DNA of 55,359 nt from CAZGLR01 sp964526635. GTDB taxonomy: Bacteria; Zixibacteria; MSB-5A5; GN15; JAAZOE01. The stretch is taken from assembly GCA_964526635.1 (NCBI GenBank), contig CAZGLR010000007.1:1-55359 (forward strand), in the 5' to 3' direction. Positions 10,170 through 17,614 of the stretch are shown here, piece by piece (positions within the stretch are counted from its first letter, which is position 1; each line of letters begins with the position of its first letter). A program made the position numbers and the translations under genes. The notes under the pieces were generated by a model. That model searched no databases, had not been told where the DNA came from, and worked only from the letters and a program-made list of their open reading frames with translations.

Positions 10170-12548
10170 CTACAGCGAAATTTGAATGCCGGCATAGACT
10201 ATGCGACCATAAACCGGTGCATACATGAAGGCAGCATCATCTATGTGTTTTACTTCCTGGGTATAACCGGTCAGGTTTTTGGCGCCGACATACAGCAGGT
10301 ACCGTTCGAATATGGTCTTGCTGATTTTGGCGTTGAAAAGGACAAATGATTCGGTCTCGTGGATTTTGACATCGGCGGGATCAGCCGGTTCGGTTAAGTC
10401 AATGTACTGTTTACCCTTATAGTCAGCGCCCGCAACCAGCTTCCAGGTTCCGAGCGAATACTCGGATTTCAAGCCGCCTGATACCTGCGGAAAGCGGGTA
10501 ATATTGCGACTGATTTCTTCATAGGGCGTCCCAACCCAGTCGGCGCGCGGATTGGCATATTTACCCTCGAACACTTCCAGACGGCCTCCAAGACCGAAAC
10601 CCTCGGCGATTTCTATCGAACCACTGAACTCTGCACCCATAACATAGGCATTGTCGATATTGCGCCATTCATAGGTATAGCCGAGATCGGCAACATTCTG
10701 GTCGGCTTCGACGAACGCGATGGCGTCTTTCAGTTCGGTGCGATACAGATTAAGTGTGGCGGTAAATGTTTCAGCGGTATAATCGGCTGTAATGGAGTAG
10801 CTGAACGATTTCTCGGGCTTCAAGGTGCCGCCCTTATACACGCGCGGTGAACCGCTGCAGAGGTGAAGATCCTCAGAAAAACCATAGGGTACCCGAAAAC
10901 CGCTGCCGATTGAACTGCGCAGGACGAATTCATCGGTCGCTTTGTACTTGAGCGAGAAGCGCGGGTTGAGAGCCGATTCTTCATATTCCAGCGGCTCAAG
11001 CCCCTGCGGCAGAACATCGCCGGAACCACGGAATTCGTCTTCGGAAGTATGATAATCGAACCGGAGGCCTGCCACCGCTTCCAGTTTGCCAGCCAGTTTG
11101 AGTTCATCCTGGATAAAAGCGCCGATTTCATACGCCTGCTTGGTTGAATTGGAGGTATATGGTTCCTGGGTATCGATATCGAGATACATACCGCTTTCGT
11201 CAAGTTTGTTATAGGAAACCTGTGCCCCCAGTAAAAGCCTGTGCCGGGAACCGATCGGCTTGTTCCAATTGAGATTACCGATAATGAACTGTTCTTCAGC
11301 GACATACGGCCGCAGCAGGTCGACCGGCGGGGTTTCGCCATAGGCCTCCTCATAATCGCTCAGGAAGGTGTCATTGGTGGCATCACGTTTTTGACCGCTA
11401 AGGGCAAGGCTGGTTTGTAATTCTGAACCGTCGGCCAGCCAGATGTGATATTCCATCTGCCCTGAATAACGGTCTGTATCGATTTTTTCGGTCGCCGGCG
11501 CAAACGGGTTTTCGAATAGATTATCGATCGCCCATCCACCGGCCCGGCTTTCCGACATTAACCGACCCCGAATGGCCAGCCGGTCGACCGCGAAAACGTC
11601 GTCGAGAAAGAAATTAAATCCTGCATTTTTGTTGGAGGCACGAACCCGATCGAGCCAGCCATCGGGATTATCTACACCGCCTTCGGCGTTGACGTCGCCG
11701 GTTTCGTCGAGTTCATCCTGCTCGCTTTGCTGCGCGAAAAGGAAAATACCCATGTTATCGCGACGGGCGCTGGCGGTGAAATCATAGCGGTTAGTGCCGT
11801 GTTCACCAAATTCGATGCCGACTTTACCTTCCGTCTTTTGGGGTATTGCGGAAACAATATTAATCGCACCGGCGACGGCACTGCTGCCATAGAGCGCCGA
11901 ACCCGCCCCCTTGACAATCTCGATCTGCGCCACTTCGGCGGTACTCATCTGCTGGAGACCATAGACTGCCGCCAATCCGGAATAAATCGGCTGACCGTCA
12001 ATGAGCACCTGGGTATGATCGCCGCCAAGGCCCTGCATGCGAAGGATACTGAAATTACACCCCTGACACTGCTGCTCGACATTGATACCGGATTCCCCCT
12101 CGAGAGCTTCAAAGATGGTGGCGGCACCCTTATCATCTATGACTGACTTGCTGATGACTTCAGTAAACACGGGCACCTCTTTGACATATCGCGGGGTTTT
12201 GGTGCCGGTCACAACAACCGCACCAGCATCGACATGCGATGGCGCAAGTTCAGCGGTAACTTCATGCCGTCCGGCGGACTGTATGGTTACCTCGATATGC
12301 TCGGCCTTATATCCAACAGCAGACACTATGAAATGATACGTCCCTGAGGCGATACGGGTCATCTCAAAGGTACCGGTGGTGTCTGCGACAGCACCGCGGC
12401 CGGTTCCCTCGATTTGAATTGAGGCAAATGGTATTACATCACCGGTCGACTTATCCGTTATGGTGCCGGTAATCATGCCGGTTGCGGCTGAGATCGTACC
12501 GATCGCCAGGATGACGATCGCACATATGATGGCATTAACTCTATACAT
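10170..12548 (-). CDS. TonB-dependent outer-membrane receptor
   Basis: The 792-residue protein has a signal peptide, then a carboxypeptidase-regulatory-like beta domain (~23-105; ITDKSTGDVIPFASIQIEG). A plug domain follows (~115-230; LIDGQPIYSG and IEIVKGAGSALYGSSAVAGAINIV), then a large 22-strand-type barrel ending in an aromatic-rich strand. The plug contains a CQGCNF pair of cysteines. GAGGAG precedes the ATG. It lies 65 nt downstream of the His-rich membrane protein gene and shares its promoter region, which carries a Fur-like box. Metal-complex uptake, for example of an iron chelate, is therefore likely, but the ligand cannot be named from sequence. Confidence 0.9.
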   Translation of the reverse strand: MYRVNAIICAIVILAIGTISAATGMITGTITDKSTGDVIPFASIQIEGTGRGAVADTTGTFEMTRIASGTYHFIVSAVGYKAEHIEVTIQSAGRHEVTAELAPSHVDAGAVVVTGTKTPRYVKEVPVFTEVISKSVIDDKGAATIFEALEGESGINVEQQCQGCNFSILRMQGLGGDHTQVLIDGQPIYSGLAAVYGLQQMSTAEVAQIEIVKGAGSALYGSSAVAGAINIVSAIPQKTEGKVGIEFGEHGTNRYDFTASARRDNMGIFLFAQQSEQDELDETGDVNAEGGVDNPDGWLDRVRASNKNAGFNFFLDDVFAVDRLAIRGRLMSESRAGGWAIDNLFENPFAPATEKIDTDRYSGQMEYHIWLADGSELQTSLALSGQKRDATNDTFLSDYEEAYGETPPVDLLRPYVAEEQFIIGNLNWNKPIGSRHRLLLGAQVSYNKLDESGMYLDIDTQEPYTSNSTKQAYEIGAFIQDELKLAGKLEAVAGLRFDYHTSEDEFRGSGDVLPQGLEPLEYEESALNPRFSLKYKATDEFVLRSSIGSGFRVPYGFSEDLHLCSGSPRVYKGGTLKPEKSFSYSITADYTAETFTATLNLYRTELKDAIAFVEADQNVADLGYTYEWRNIDNAYVMGAEFSGSIEIAEGFGLGGRLEVFEGKYANPRADWVGTPYEEISRNITRFPQVSGGLKSEYSLGTWKLVAGADYKGKQYIDLTEPADPADVKIHETESFVLFNAKISKTIFERYLLYVGAKNLTGYTQEVKHIDDAAFMYAPVYGRIVYAGIQISL

Positions 12549-12613
12549 CTGGTCAACTCCTCGATTTACGTTATGGCCGGATCACAATCCGACTCGTGGC
12601 AAAAACAAAGCTG

Positions 12614-12991
12614 TCAGGAGTTGACCGCAGGCGGGCTGCGATCATTGAGGACACCGGTTGCGAGATAGCTAAAGACTCCCTCTTCGGTGATATCAATGAA
12701 ATAAAGCAATGATGTGATTACGACCGGTAAAACTCCGAAATCAAGCTGAGTAATCTTGATCAGGTTTCCCAGTGCGCTCAGGAAAGTAAACTCGCGTTTA
12801 GTGTGATGATGTGTGCCTTTGTGAGAAGCGTCGATGGGATGGCTGTGGACAACCACGCGGCCATCGGCCAGAATATGGAGATGCAGGCCGGAGAAATAGG
12901 CGGCTTCGAAACTGATAATCGCTGCGATCAGCATGAACGCCAGAGCCATAATCGGTGCCGGCGTCCCAACTTTTTTTGACCGAGCGTTCAC
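12614..12991 (-). CDS. His-rich membrane protein in metal-regulated operon
   Basis: The GTG at 12991 is preferred because GGCGGAGACAAA lies directly before it and the Fur-like box and promoter lie upstream. The longer frame to 13144 would run through those control sites. The 125-residue product has a transmembrane segment near residues 14-34, a His-rich extramembrane loop (HLHILADGR, HSHPID, THHHTK) and a second hydrophobic segment (~80-100). I do not recognise a named family. The histidines suggest transition-metal binding, and co-transcription with a TonB receptor suggests a role in metal uptake or sensing. Confidence 0.72.
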   Translation of the reverse strand: MNARSKKVGTPAPIMALAFMLIAAIISFEAAYFSGLHLHILADGRVVVHSHPIDASHKGTHHHTKREFTFLSALGNLIKITQLDFGVLPVVITSLLYFIDITEEGVFSYLATGVLNDRSPPAVNS

Positions 12992-13008
12992 TTTGTCTCC
13001 GCCTAATT

Positions 13009-13027
13009 GAAAATGATTATCATTATC
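13009..13027 (-). promoter_or_regulatory. Fur-like operator
   Basis: GAAAATGATTATCATTATC matches the classical 19-bp Fur box GATAATGATAATCATTATC at 17 of 19 positions. It lies between the promoter elements and the GTG start of the His-rich protein, a usual place for repression by a Fur-family metalloregulator. Which metal is sensed cannot be read from the site alone. Confidence 0.8.
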
Positions 13028-13034
13028 AGTTGAC

Positions 13035-13066
13035 GGCAAATAGTATAAATTTGCCTGTGATGTCAA
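13035..13066 (-). promoter_or_regulatory. Promoter with second palindromic operator
   Basis: On the minus strand TTGACA (13066-13061) and TACTAT (13045-13040) form a -35/-10 pair with a rather short 15-nt spacer. A perfect 7-bp inverted repeat GGCAAAT / ATTTGCC (13035-13041 and 13049-13055, 7-nt centre) overlaps the -10. This could be a second operator for a different regulator, or a chance palindrome. Confidence 0.55.
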
Positions 13067-13457
13067 GCGCTTTATGTGATATTTTTCACTTTTTCCAAAA
13101 ATCTTCTCAAGACGTCTTTGATCGGCACTTCGATGGCCAATCAAGGCAGGTATAGCTCAGGTGATTTAATCGGCTTTGCGACAACAATTTACAAACCCTA
13201 ACGTGGAGGTAAAACCGGACAGGGCGCCTGTTATGTACTAATAGTCTTAAGGTGGGTAAAGGTATCATCATTACACGATGACATACTTTATCAATAATAG
13301 AGTCATAGGGTTATATTTATGTCAGGCATAAAAAAGCCCGGTCAGGGCCGGGCCGGTGATGCGGTAGTGCTACTCCCCGGATAGGTGAGATATAGGGTTC
13401 TGAGTTTGCGTGTGTGCAATACAATGGTACCTAAATTACTAATCCTTACCACCCGCT
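13067..13457. other. Intergenic region
   Basis: No gene is seen in this 391-nt stretch. It contains the far upstream part of the TonB-operon promoter region and the terminator at 13330-13353 that serves the leftward redox block. Confidence 0.5.
13330..13353 (-). terminator. Rho-independent terminator of the redox block
   Basis: Read on the minus strand, the stem GCCCGG / CCGGGC (13348-13353 with 13336-13341) with a 6-nt loop is followed by six T residues (13335-13330). It lies about 105 nt after the stop of the small membrane protein gene that ends the FGE operon. Confidence 0.8.
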
Positions 13458-13820
13458 CTATTCTGCCTGAGATCTGGACTCGGCACGGTTGCGGCGGCGA
13501 TCAATCCAAACAATGCCCAGGCCGATAATCCACACCGGCGCGGTCACCGACGCCACTGAGAGAGCGTGTTTATCGAAGATACCAGAGGGTGTCGGCAGCA
13601 GGCCAAAATGGAATTCGTCGCGGGTGACAGTCTCGGTAGTCCTTTCGCCATCGTAGAATCCGGCCGCCGCCAGAGGATCATCGGATTCAGGCACAGTTTC
13701 AACCTGCTCGACCACCTGGAATTTGGTGTACCAATCGCCTCCGGTTGCCTGCCACATGATGACAGCTCCCAGGGTAATCAGGGCTACTGTGAGAAGTGTA
13801 AATTTACTTGTGCGTTTCAT
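13458..13820 (-). CDS. Small two-helix membrane protein, unknown
   Basis: ATG 13820 (MKRTSKFTLLTV) is chosen because AGAGGTGG precedes it. The 120-residue product has a transmembrane segment at about 8-24, a ~65-residue polar region with many acidic residues, and a second transmembrane segment near 93-108 followed by an Arg-rich tail (DRRRNRAES). I recognise no family. The gene starts 18 nt after the FGE homologue's stop and is followed by a terminator, so it is the last gene of that operon. Confidence 0.6.
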   Translation of the reverse strand: MKRTSKFTLLTVALITLGAVIMWQATGGDWYTKFQVVEQVETVPESDDPLAAAGFYDGERTTETVTRDEFHFGLLPTPSGIFDKHALSVASVTAPVWIIGLGIVWIDRRRNRAESRSQAE

Positions 13821-13838
13821 TATTACCACCTCTTTCTT

Positions 13839-14936
13839 TTAGTCTTCTTCGCTCATACTATCCATGGCGCAGCGGAACCCAACGTTATTAAAAGCATGGT
13901 CTGGCGGGCTGGCGCCGCGATAATGGGTTGAATAGGCACCGCAATAATTGGGGCTGCAAAACCAGCTGCCGCCGCGGGCAACGCGGTTCTCACCGGTAGC
14001 CGGACCCTGCGGATTTTCCATCGGTGAACGGTCGTAATAATCGGCGGCATACCAGTCGGAGGTCCATTCCCAGGCATTACCAAGCATATCGTGCATACCC
14101 ATGGCGTTGGCGTCGAAGGTTCCTACGGGCGCCGTATAGAAAAAACCATCATCGAGTTTGTTGGTCAACGGCCAGTGACCCTCCCAGACATTAGCCTCGA
14201 TTTCGGCGATGTAATTACTGTTTGCTGACGAGTGATGATCCCTATGGTCACTGTGGCTCTTGGCCGACGGTGACCGGTCGGACGCCGACATAACATACGC
14301 TTCAGCCGAATGGCGACCATGGGAGCCATGGCCATCGGTATCAGCGATAAAGTGACCATGCACTCCTCCGCGGGCGGCATATTCCCATTCGGCTTCGGTT
14401 GGCAACCGCTTACCCGCCCATTCGGCATAGGCGGCGGCATCGTGCCAACTGACACACACAACCGGGTGATCCATTTTATCAGCAATTGACGACCCTGGTC
14501 CCTGGGGATGGCGCCAGTCGGTATCCTCGGCATACTGCCAGTCCGATTGGCCGTCGAAATACGCCCAGCAATGGCCCTGATGTTCGGCCGTAGTTACATA
14601 GCCGGTGGCTTCGACAAAGGCTGCGAATTCGGCATTGGTGACTTCATGGCGATCCATGTAGAAAGCGTCGATGATAACCGGATGAATCGGCATTTCGTCC
14701 TCAAAAGCACGGTCGTTGCCCATCATGAACTCTCCGGCCGGAATACGGATCATGCCATCGATGTCACTGTTCGCTGTCGATACTTGCTTTGGTCCGGCGT
14801 GAGCCAGTGTGAATGTCAACACCGCCATTGCCGCCAGCAGCATGGTACCGGTTATCGTAATCAACAGTCGGCCGGACAAGAGAGGGTTTTCGATCGCCCT
14901 CTCCTGCCTGCGGTTATGTGAGTGGTTGTAAGTCAT
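13839..14936 (-). CDS. Formylglycine-generating enzyme (FGE/SUMF1) homologue
   Basis: The 365-residue protein has an N-terminal membrane anchor or signal segment (~27-48) and a full FGE-sulfatase domain: IPAGEFMMGN, VTNAEFAAFV, CVSWHDAAAYAEWAGKRLP, NVWEGHWPLTN, MLGNAWEWTSDWY and RVARGGSWFC. Both cysteines that define true FGEs are present as C327 and C332 in the pattern CxxxYC, where known enzymes bind copper(I) and oxidise a sulfatase Cys to formylglycine. A His-rich insertion lies near residues 195-240 (GHGSHGRHS, SDHRDHH). AAAGGATAATGCC precedes the ATG. No sulfatase is in the window, so the substrate is unknown. It could instead have another oxidative role, as some FGE-fold proteins do. 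Confidence 0.85.
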   Translation of the reverse strand: MTYNHSHNRRQERAIENPLLSGRLLITITGTMLLAAMAVLTFTLAHAGPKQVSTANSDIDGMIRIPAGEFMMGNDRAFEDEMPIHPVIIDAFYMDRHEVTNAEFAAFVEATGYVTTAEHQGHCWAYFDGQSDWQYAEDTDWRHPQGPGSSIADKMDHPVVCVSWHDAAAYAEWAGKRLPTEAEWEYAARGGVHGHFIADTDGHGSHGRHSAEAYVMSASDRSPSAKSHSDHRDHHSSANSNYIAEIEANVWEGHWPLTNKLDDGFFYTAPVGTFDANAMGMHDMLGNAWEWTSDWYAADYYDRSPMENPQGPATGENRVARGGSWFCSPNYCGAYSTHYRGASPPDHAFNNVGFRCAMDSMSEED

Positions 14937-14982
14937 GGCATTATCCTTTCAAACTTGTGATTAAATTCCTCTTGTTTCTGCT

Positions 14983-15798
14983 TTAGCGCTTGCCACCGCA
15001 GGGGTTGCACGGGTTCATCGGTTTTTTGCCACCGCAGGGGTTGCACGGATTCATAGCCTTTTTGTCACCACACGGGTTACTGGTCATAGCGCCGCCGGTA
15101 TCAGCATCGGAACCAACCACACTGACTTCGACTTCGACGGTTTCACCGACTTTAGCACCAATCAAATCCATCCCTTTGGGGCCGGTAATGTTATAGTCGG
15201 CCAGGGCAATATCGAACGTGGTGCGGGCGGCCAGAAGATTGCCGGGGACGCGCTGTTTGGTGGCTTCACTTTCGACCAGATAGGTCACACGGGCCGGCAC
15301 GGTCAGGGTGTTGGTGACGCCATTGAGGCTAAAGGTTCCGACCGCATCGACATTAAAGGTCTGGGCATCAGCCGATTTTTTAACCGCACGGACATTCTTC
15401 ACATCGGTAATTTCGAAAACGATGTTGGGATTAGCGGCGGCACTAAGCCAGTCGGCACCAACCAAGTGTTCATCGCGCAACGGGATACCGGTATTCAGGC
15501 TGGCCACCGGTACGGTCAATTTTCCATGGCCACCTTTTTTTGGATTTTCCGGATCGAAGGTCAGATAGCCGGTGATTTTATTGGACGTACCGACAATATC
15601 CTCGAGAGGGGCGGTGCTCTTAAAGGTGACTGAATTACGGTTCATGGGATCGTCGACCTTGAACATGGTACCGTCATGGTTGGTCATTTTCATCTTCTTG
15701 CCGCCGCAGGGATTGCACGGATTATGTTGGGCAGAGACAGCTGCCGCCAGAGCCACGATCATGGCCAGGGTAATGAGAGCGTTTTTGAATGCTTTCAT
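14983..15798 (-). CDS. Cys-rich periplasmic YceI-like protein
   Basis: The 271-residue protein has a signal peptide (ends near VSAQHN), then a YceI-type lipocalin-like domain (~45-230): NRNSVTFKSTAPLEDIVGTS, GIPLRDEHLVGADWL and FDIALADYNITGPKG. It is unusual in carrying NPCNPCGGK motifs on both sides: one after the signal peptide, one shortened NPCGDK and two full copies at the C-terminus, seven cysteines in all. The C-terminal copies are also near-exact DNA repeats (around 14991 and 15027). The motif suggests metal or thiol chemistry. YceI proteins bind isoprenoid-type lipids and often appear in stress responses. A candidate ECF promoter precedes the gene, and the FGE homologue follows 46 nt after it. 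Confidence 0.82.
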   Translation of the reverse strand: MKAFKNALITLAMIVALAAAVSAQHNPCNPCGGKKMKMTNHDGTMFKVDDPMNRNSVTFKSTAPLEDIVGTSNKITGYLTFDPENPKKGGHGKLTVPVASLNTGIPLRDEHLVGADWLSAAANPNIVFEITDVKNVRAVKKSADAQTFNVDAVGTFSLNGVTNTLTVPARVTYLVESEATKQRVPGNLLAARTTFDIALADYNITGPKGMDLIGAKVGETVEVEVSVVGSDADTGGAMTSNPCGDKKAMNPCNPCGGKKPMNPCNPCGGKR

Positions 15799-15887
15799 GG
15801 CATACTCCTTTCGAGTAACAAGTTGATCATTTTCGATATCATCTCTCGGCAGAATCCGAGATTGCCATCTTTATGCTTTACTTGTTA

Positions 15888-15913
15888 GTCGAGAAGGACG
15901 GGGAGATGTTACA
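15888..15913 (-). promoter_or_regulatory. Candidate ECF-sigma promoter of the YceI-FGE operon
   Basis: On the minus strand TGTAAC (15913-15908) and CGAC (15891-15888) are separated by exactly 16 nt, the usual geometry of ECF promoters (a GTAAC- or GGAAC-type -35 and a CG-containing -10). An ECF sigma gene lies just upstream, so autogenous or local control is plausible. The recognition sequence of this sigma group is not known to me. Confidence 0.5.
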
Positions 15914-15983
15914 AAATATGGATTCTTTTTATCTATTATTACTTATTTTATTGCCGCGCAACAGATTACAAAAGCAAAAACTG

Positions 15984-16274
15984 TTATACTGATGACGAAT
16001 CGTCGTTTTCCCTCAGGCTTTTCGCGATCCTGTTTTTGGCCTGGCTGTTGAGTTTCTCGGTTTCGGTATGGTGGTCCTGATGGTGATGAGATAAATTGCG
16101 GATTAATTTAAACTGGCCGGCATTGCGGCGGCACCAGATACACATTATCAGATGCAAACGGAGTCCGAGCCGCTTCTGCCAGCTCAGCGTTTCATCCATC
16201 GCCCGCGAGGTTAGTTCGGAGACTTCCTCACAGGTCGGAAGCACCAAGTTCATCATTCTCATCATTAACTTCAT
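15984..16274 (-). CDS. Soluble zinc-finger anti-sigma factor
   Basis: The 96-residue product carries the ZAS pattern of anti-sigma factors: an early Cys (C15 in PTCEEVSEL) and HLIMCIWC, giving H41-x3-C45-x2-C48. No transmembrane helix follows. The tail is hydrophilic and His-rich (SHHHQDHH), so it should act in the cytoplasm, as redox-responsive zinc anti-sigmas do. It starts 25 nt after the ECF sigma gene. Several Met codons near the start (M1, M4, M5, M7, M8) leave the exact start open. The family assignment is good and the signal sensed is inferred. Confidence 0.8.
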   Translation of the reverse strand: MKLMMRMMNLVLPTCEEVSELTSRAMDETLSWQKRLGLRLHLIMCIWCRRNAGQFKLIRNLSHHHQDHHTETEKLNSQAKNRIAKSLRENDDSSSV

Positions 16275-16299
16275 ACATCATACCGTCGGTTTTGCACCG

Positions 16300-16926
16300 T
16301 CAGGCCTCGATCCAGTTTTTCTCAAGACACCGCCGCAGCATTTTGCGGACACGGTGCAGCATAACTCTTAAATTAGTCGGTGTCACGGCCAGAACGTTAC
16401 AGACGTCATCATAATTTACTTCCAATACCTCGCGCATAATATATACCCGGGCTATGCGCTCGTCGAAACTGTCGAGACACAATTGCAGGTATTTCCAGAA
16501 TTGTTTTTGTTCGACCGGATCATTCGTATCAACCGACCATCGGGCCGGCCGTCGCTTCGGGTCCCATGATCCGGCATCCGGGCCATTGGCAAGATAATCC
16601 GATTCACCGATATCGGTGACATATTGGGATTGCGCAACTGTAGTTTCGCGATTGCTCTTGCGATAATGGTCGACTATTTTATTCTTCAAAATGCCGATCA
16701 ACCATGTTTTCTCGGTCGATGCCCCGCTGAAAAAGTTCCGCGCTTTAAGCGCAGCCAATAAAGTTTCCTGGACCAGATCCTCGGCGACAACAGGATTGCT
16801 TACGCATTTCATGGCATAGCTATAAAGGGAGTCGCCATACTTCTCAATCCACTCAGCCGGCTCGGACAACCGAGACTGATCCGGCTTCTGCTTTGATTCA
16901 GAGTTACTCATGGCATCGTTATTCAT
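16300..16926 (-). CDS. ECF-type RNA polymerase sigma factor
   Basis: With ATG 16926 the product has 208 residues. Sigma region 2 lies at about 30-100 (VAEDLVQETLLAAL, TWLIGILKNKIVDHYRK). A linker with WSVDTNDPVEQKQFWKYL follows, then region 4 at about 145-200 (VLEVNYDDVCNVLAVTPTNL, RVMLHRVRKMLRRCLE). The start is chosen because ATGAATAA overlaps the stop of the upstream AhpD-like gene and its GGGGTGG can act as ribosome-binding site. The usual longer reading from 16956 runs into that gene. There is no SnoaL-like extension, which separates it from ECF41 sigmas, another group found beside AhpD/carboxymuconolactone-fold genes. A soluble anti-sigma follows. Confidence 0.9.
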   Translation of the reverse strand: MNNDAMSNSESKQKPDQSRLSEPAEWIEKYGDSLYSYAMKCVSNPVVAEDLVQETLLAALKARNFFSGASTEKTWLIGILKNKIVDHYRKSNRETTVAQSQYVTDIGESDYLANGPDAGSWDPKRRPARWSVDTNDPVEQKQFWKYLQLCLDSFDERIARVYIMREVLEVNYDDVCNVLAVTPTNLRVMLHRVRKMLRRCLEKNWIEA

Positions 16927-17455
16927 CGAGTTCCACCCCGAGACCATCGGCAACACGGTTGACGTAGGCGTAATAGGCCGTTACCTGAACAATATCATGC
17001 AGCATTCGATCATCAAACTCCAGTGCTTTCAACGGTTCCAGTGTATCGGCGGTGACTTCCCATGGCCGCAGGGTCAGTAATTCGACAAATTCAAGGATAG
17101 TTTTATCTTCATCACTTATATCAGCTGTGCGGTAGTCCGCTGCCAATTGGTCTTTAAGGTTATCAGGTATGTTGCCGAGCGACCGCAACGCGGCCCAATG
17201 AGATTCAATTCAGTAGTGGCAATGGTTTAAAATCGAAACCATGACAGCGATCATCTCACGACGGTGTCGGGACAATGGCGATTTGCCAAACATGATCGAG
17301 CGGTATAACTGGACGTGTTGATCGAGTACTTTCGGATTGATGCCCGAGATTCGGATGATATTGGCGGGACATTTATCCCGGCCACCGTGTTTCTCATACA
17401 TTTTCTGCATCTCGGAGGAACCATCATCATAAGCGATATAGTCTATATAGGCCAT
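16919..17455 (-). CDS. AhpD-like peroxidase, probable selenoprotein (CxxU)
   Basis: Two frames, 17455-17213 and 17209-16919, are in the same phase and separated only by TGA at 17210-17212. Joined, they give a 178-residue AhpD/carboxymuconolactone-fold protein with the redox centre NHC79-H-Y-U82-I-E-S-H86. Position 82 is the resolving or attacking Cys of the family's CxxCxxxH motif. Family similarity continues on both sides (RHRREMIAVMVS before, HWAALRSLGN and ILEFVELLTLRPWEV after), and no start signal precedes the second part. A SECIS-like hairpin follows the TGA. I infer selenocysteine insertion and a thiol-dependent peroxidase role. A nonsense mutation is the alternative, but it would have to hit precisely this codon. 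It is the first gene of the sigma/anti-sigma operon. Confidence 0.85.
17181..17212 (-). promoter_or_regulatory. UGA-Sec codon with bacterial SECIS-like hairpin
   Basis: After the UGA (17212-17210) the mRNA folds GGCCGC / GCGGUC (17195-17190 with 17186-17181; one G-U pair) around the loop GUU (17189-17187). The loop begins 21 nt after the UGA, so 20 nt separate them. Bacterial SECIS elements need a short stem, a loop with G in the first two positions and about 16-37 nt from UGA to loop. All three conditions are met. Confidence 0.75.
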
Positions 17456-17614
17456 AGTCTCACATCTGCCGGTTGTTGATTTCCGCCTGGAGGCGACGCC
17501 GCATTATATGCATATTGTACTACATATACGGACACAACAGGTTGTCTTTTGTGGAAACAACACTATCGGCCATTAGCTTCCCAGCGAAGAGTTTAAGTAT
17601 CGAAAGCGATGTTA

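Noticed and set aside
14990..15060. Short spaced repeats as a CRISPR-like array
   Set aside because: The repeats are the coding repeats of NPCNPCGGK in the YceI protein, in frame and without spacers of equal length.
16919..17188. Separate gene starting at 17188
   Set aside because: It lacks a ribosome-binding site and begins in the middle of the AhpD fold. It is better read as the part of the selenoprotein after the UGA.
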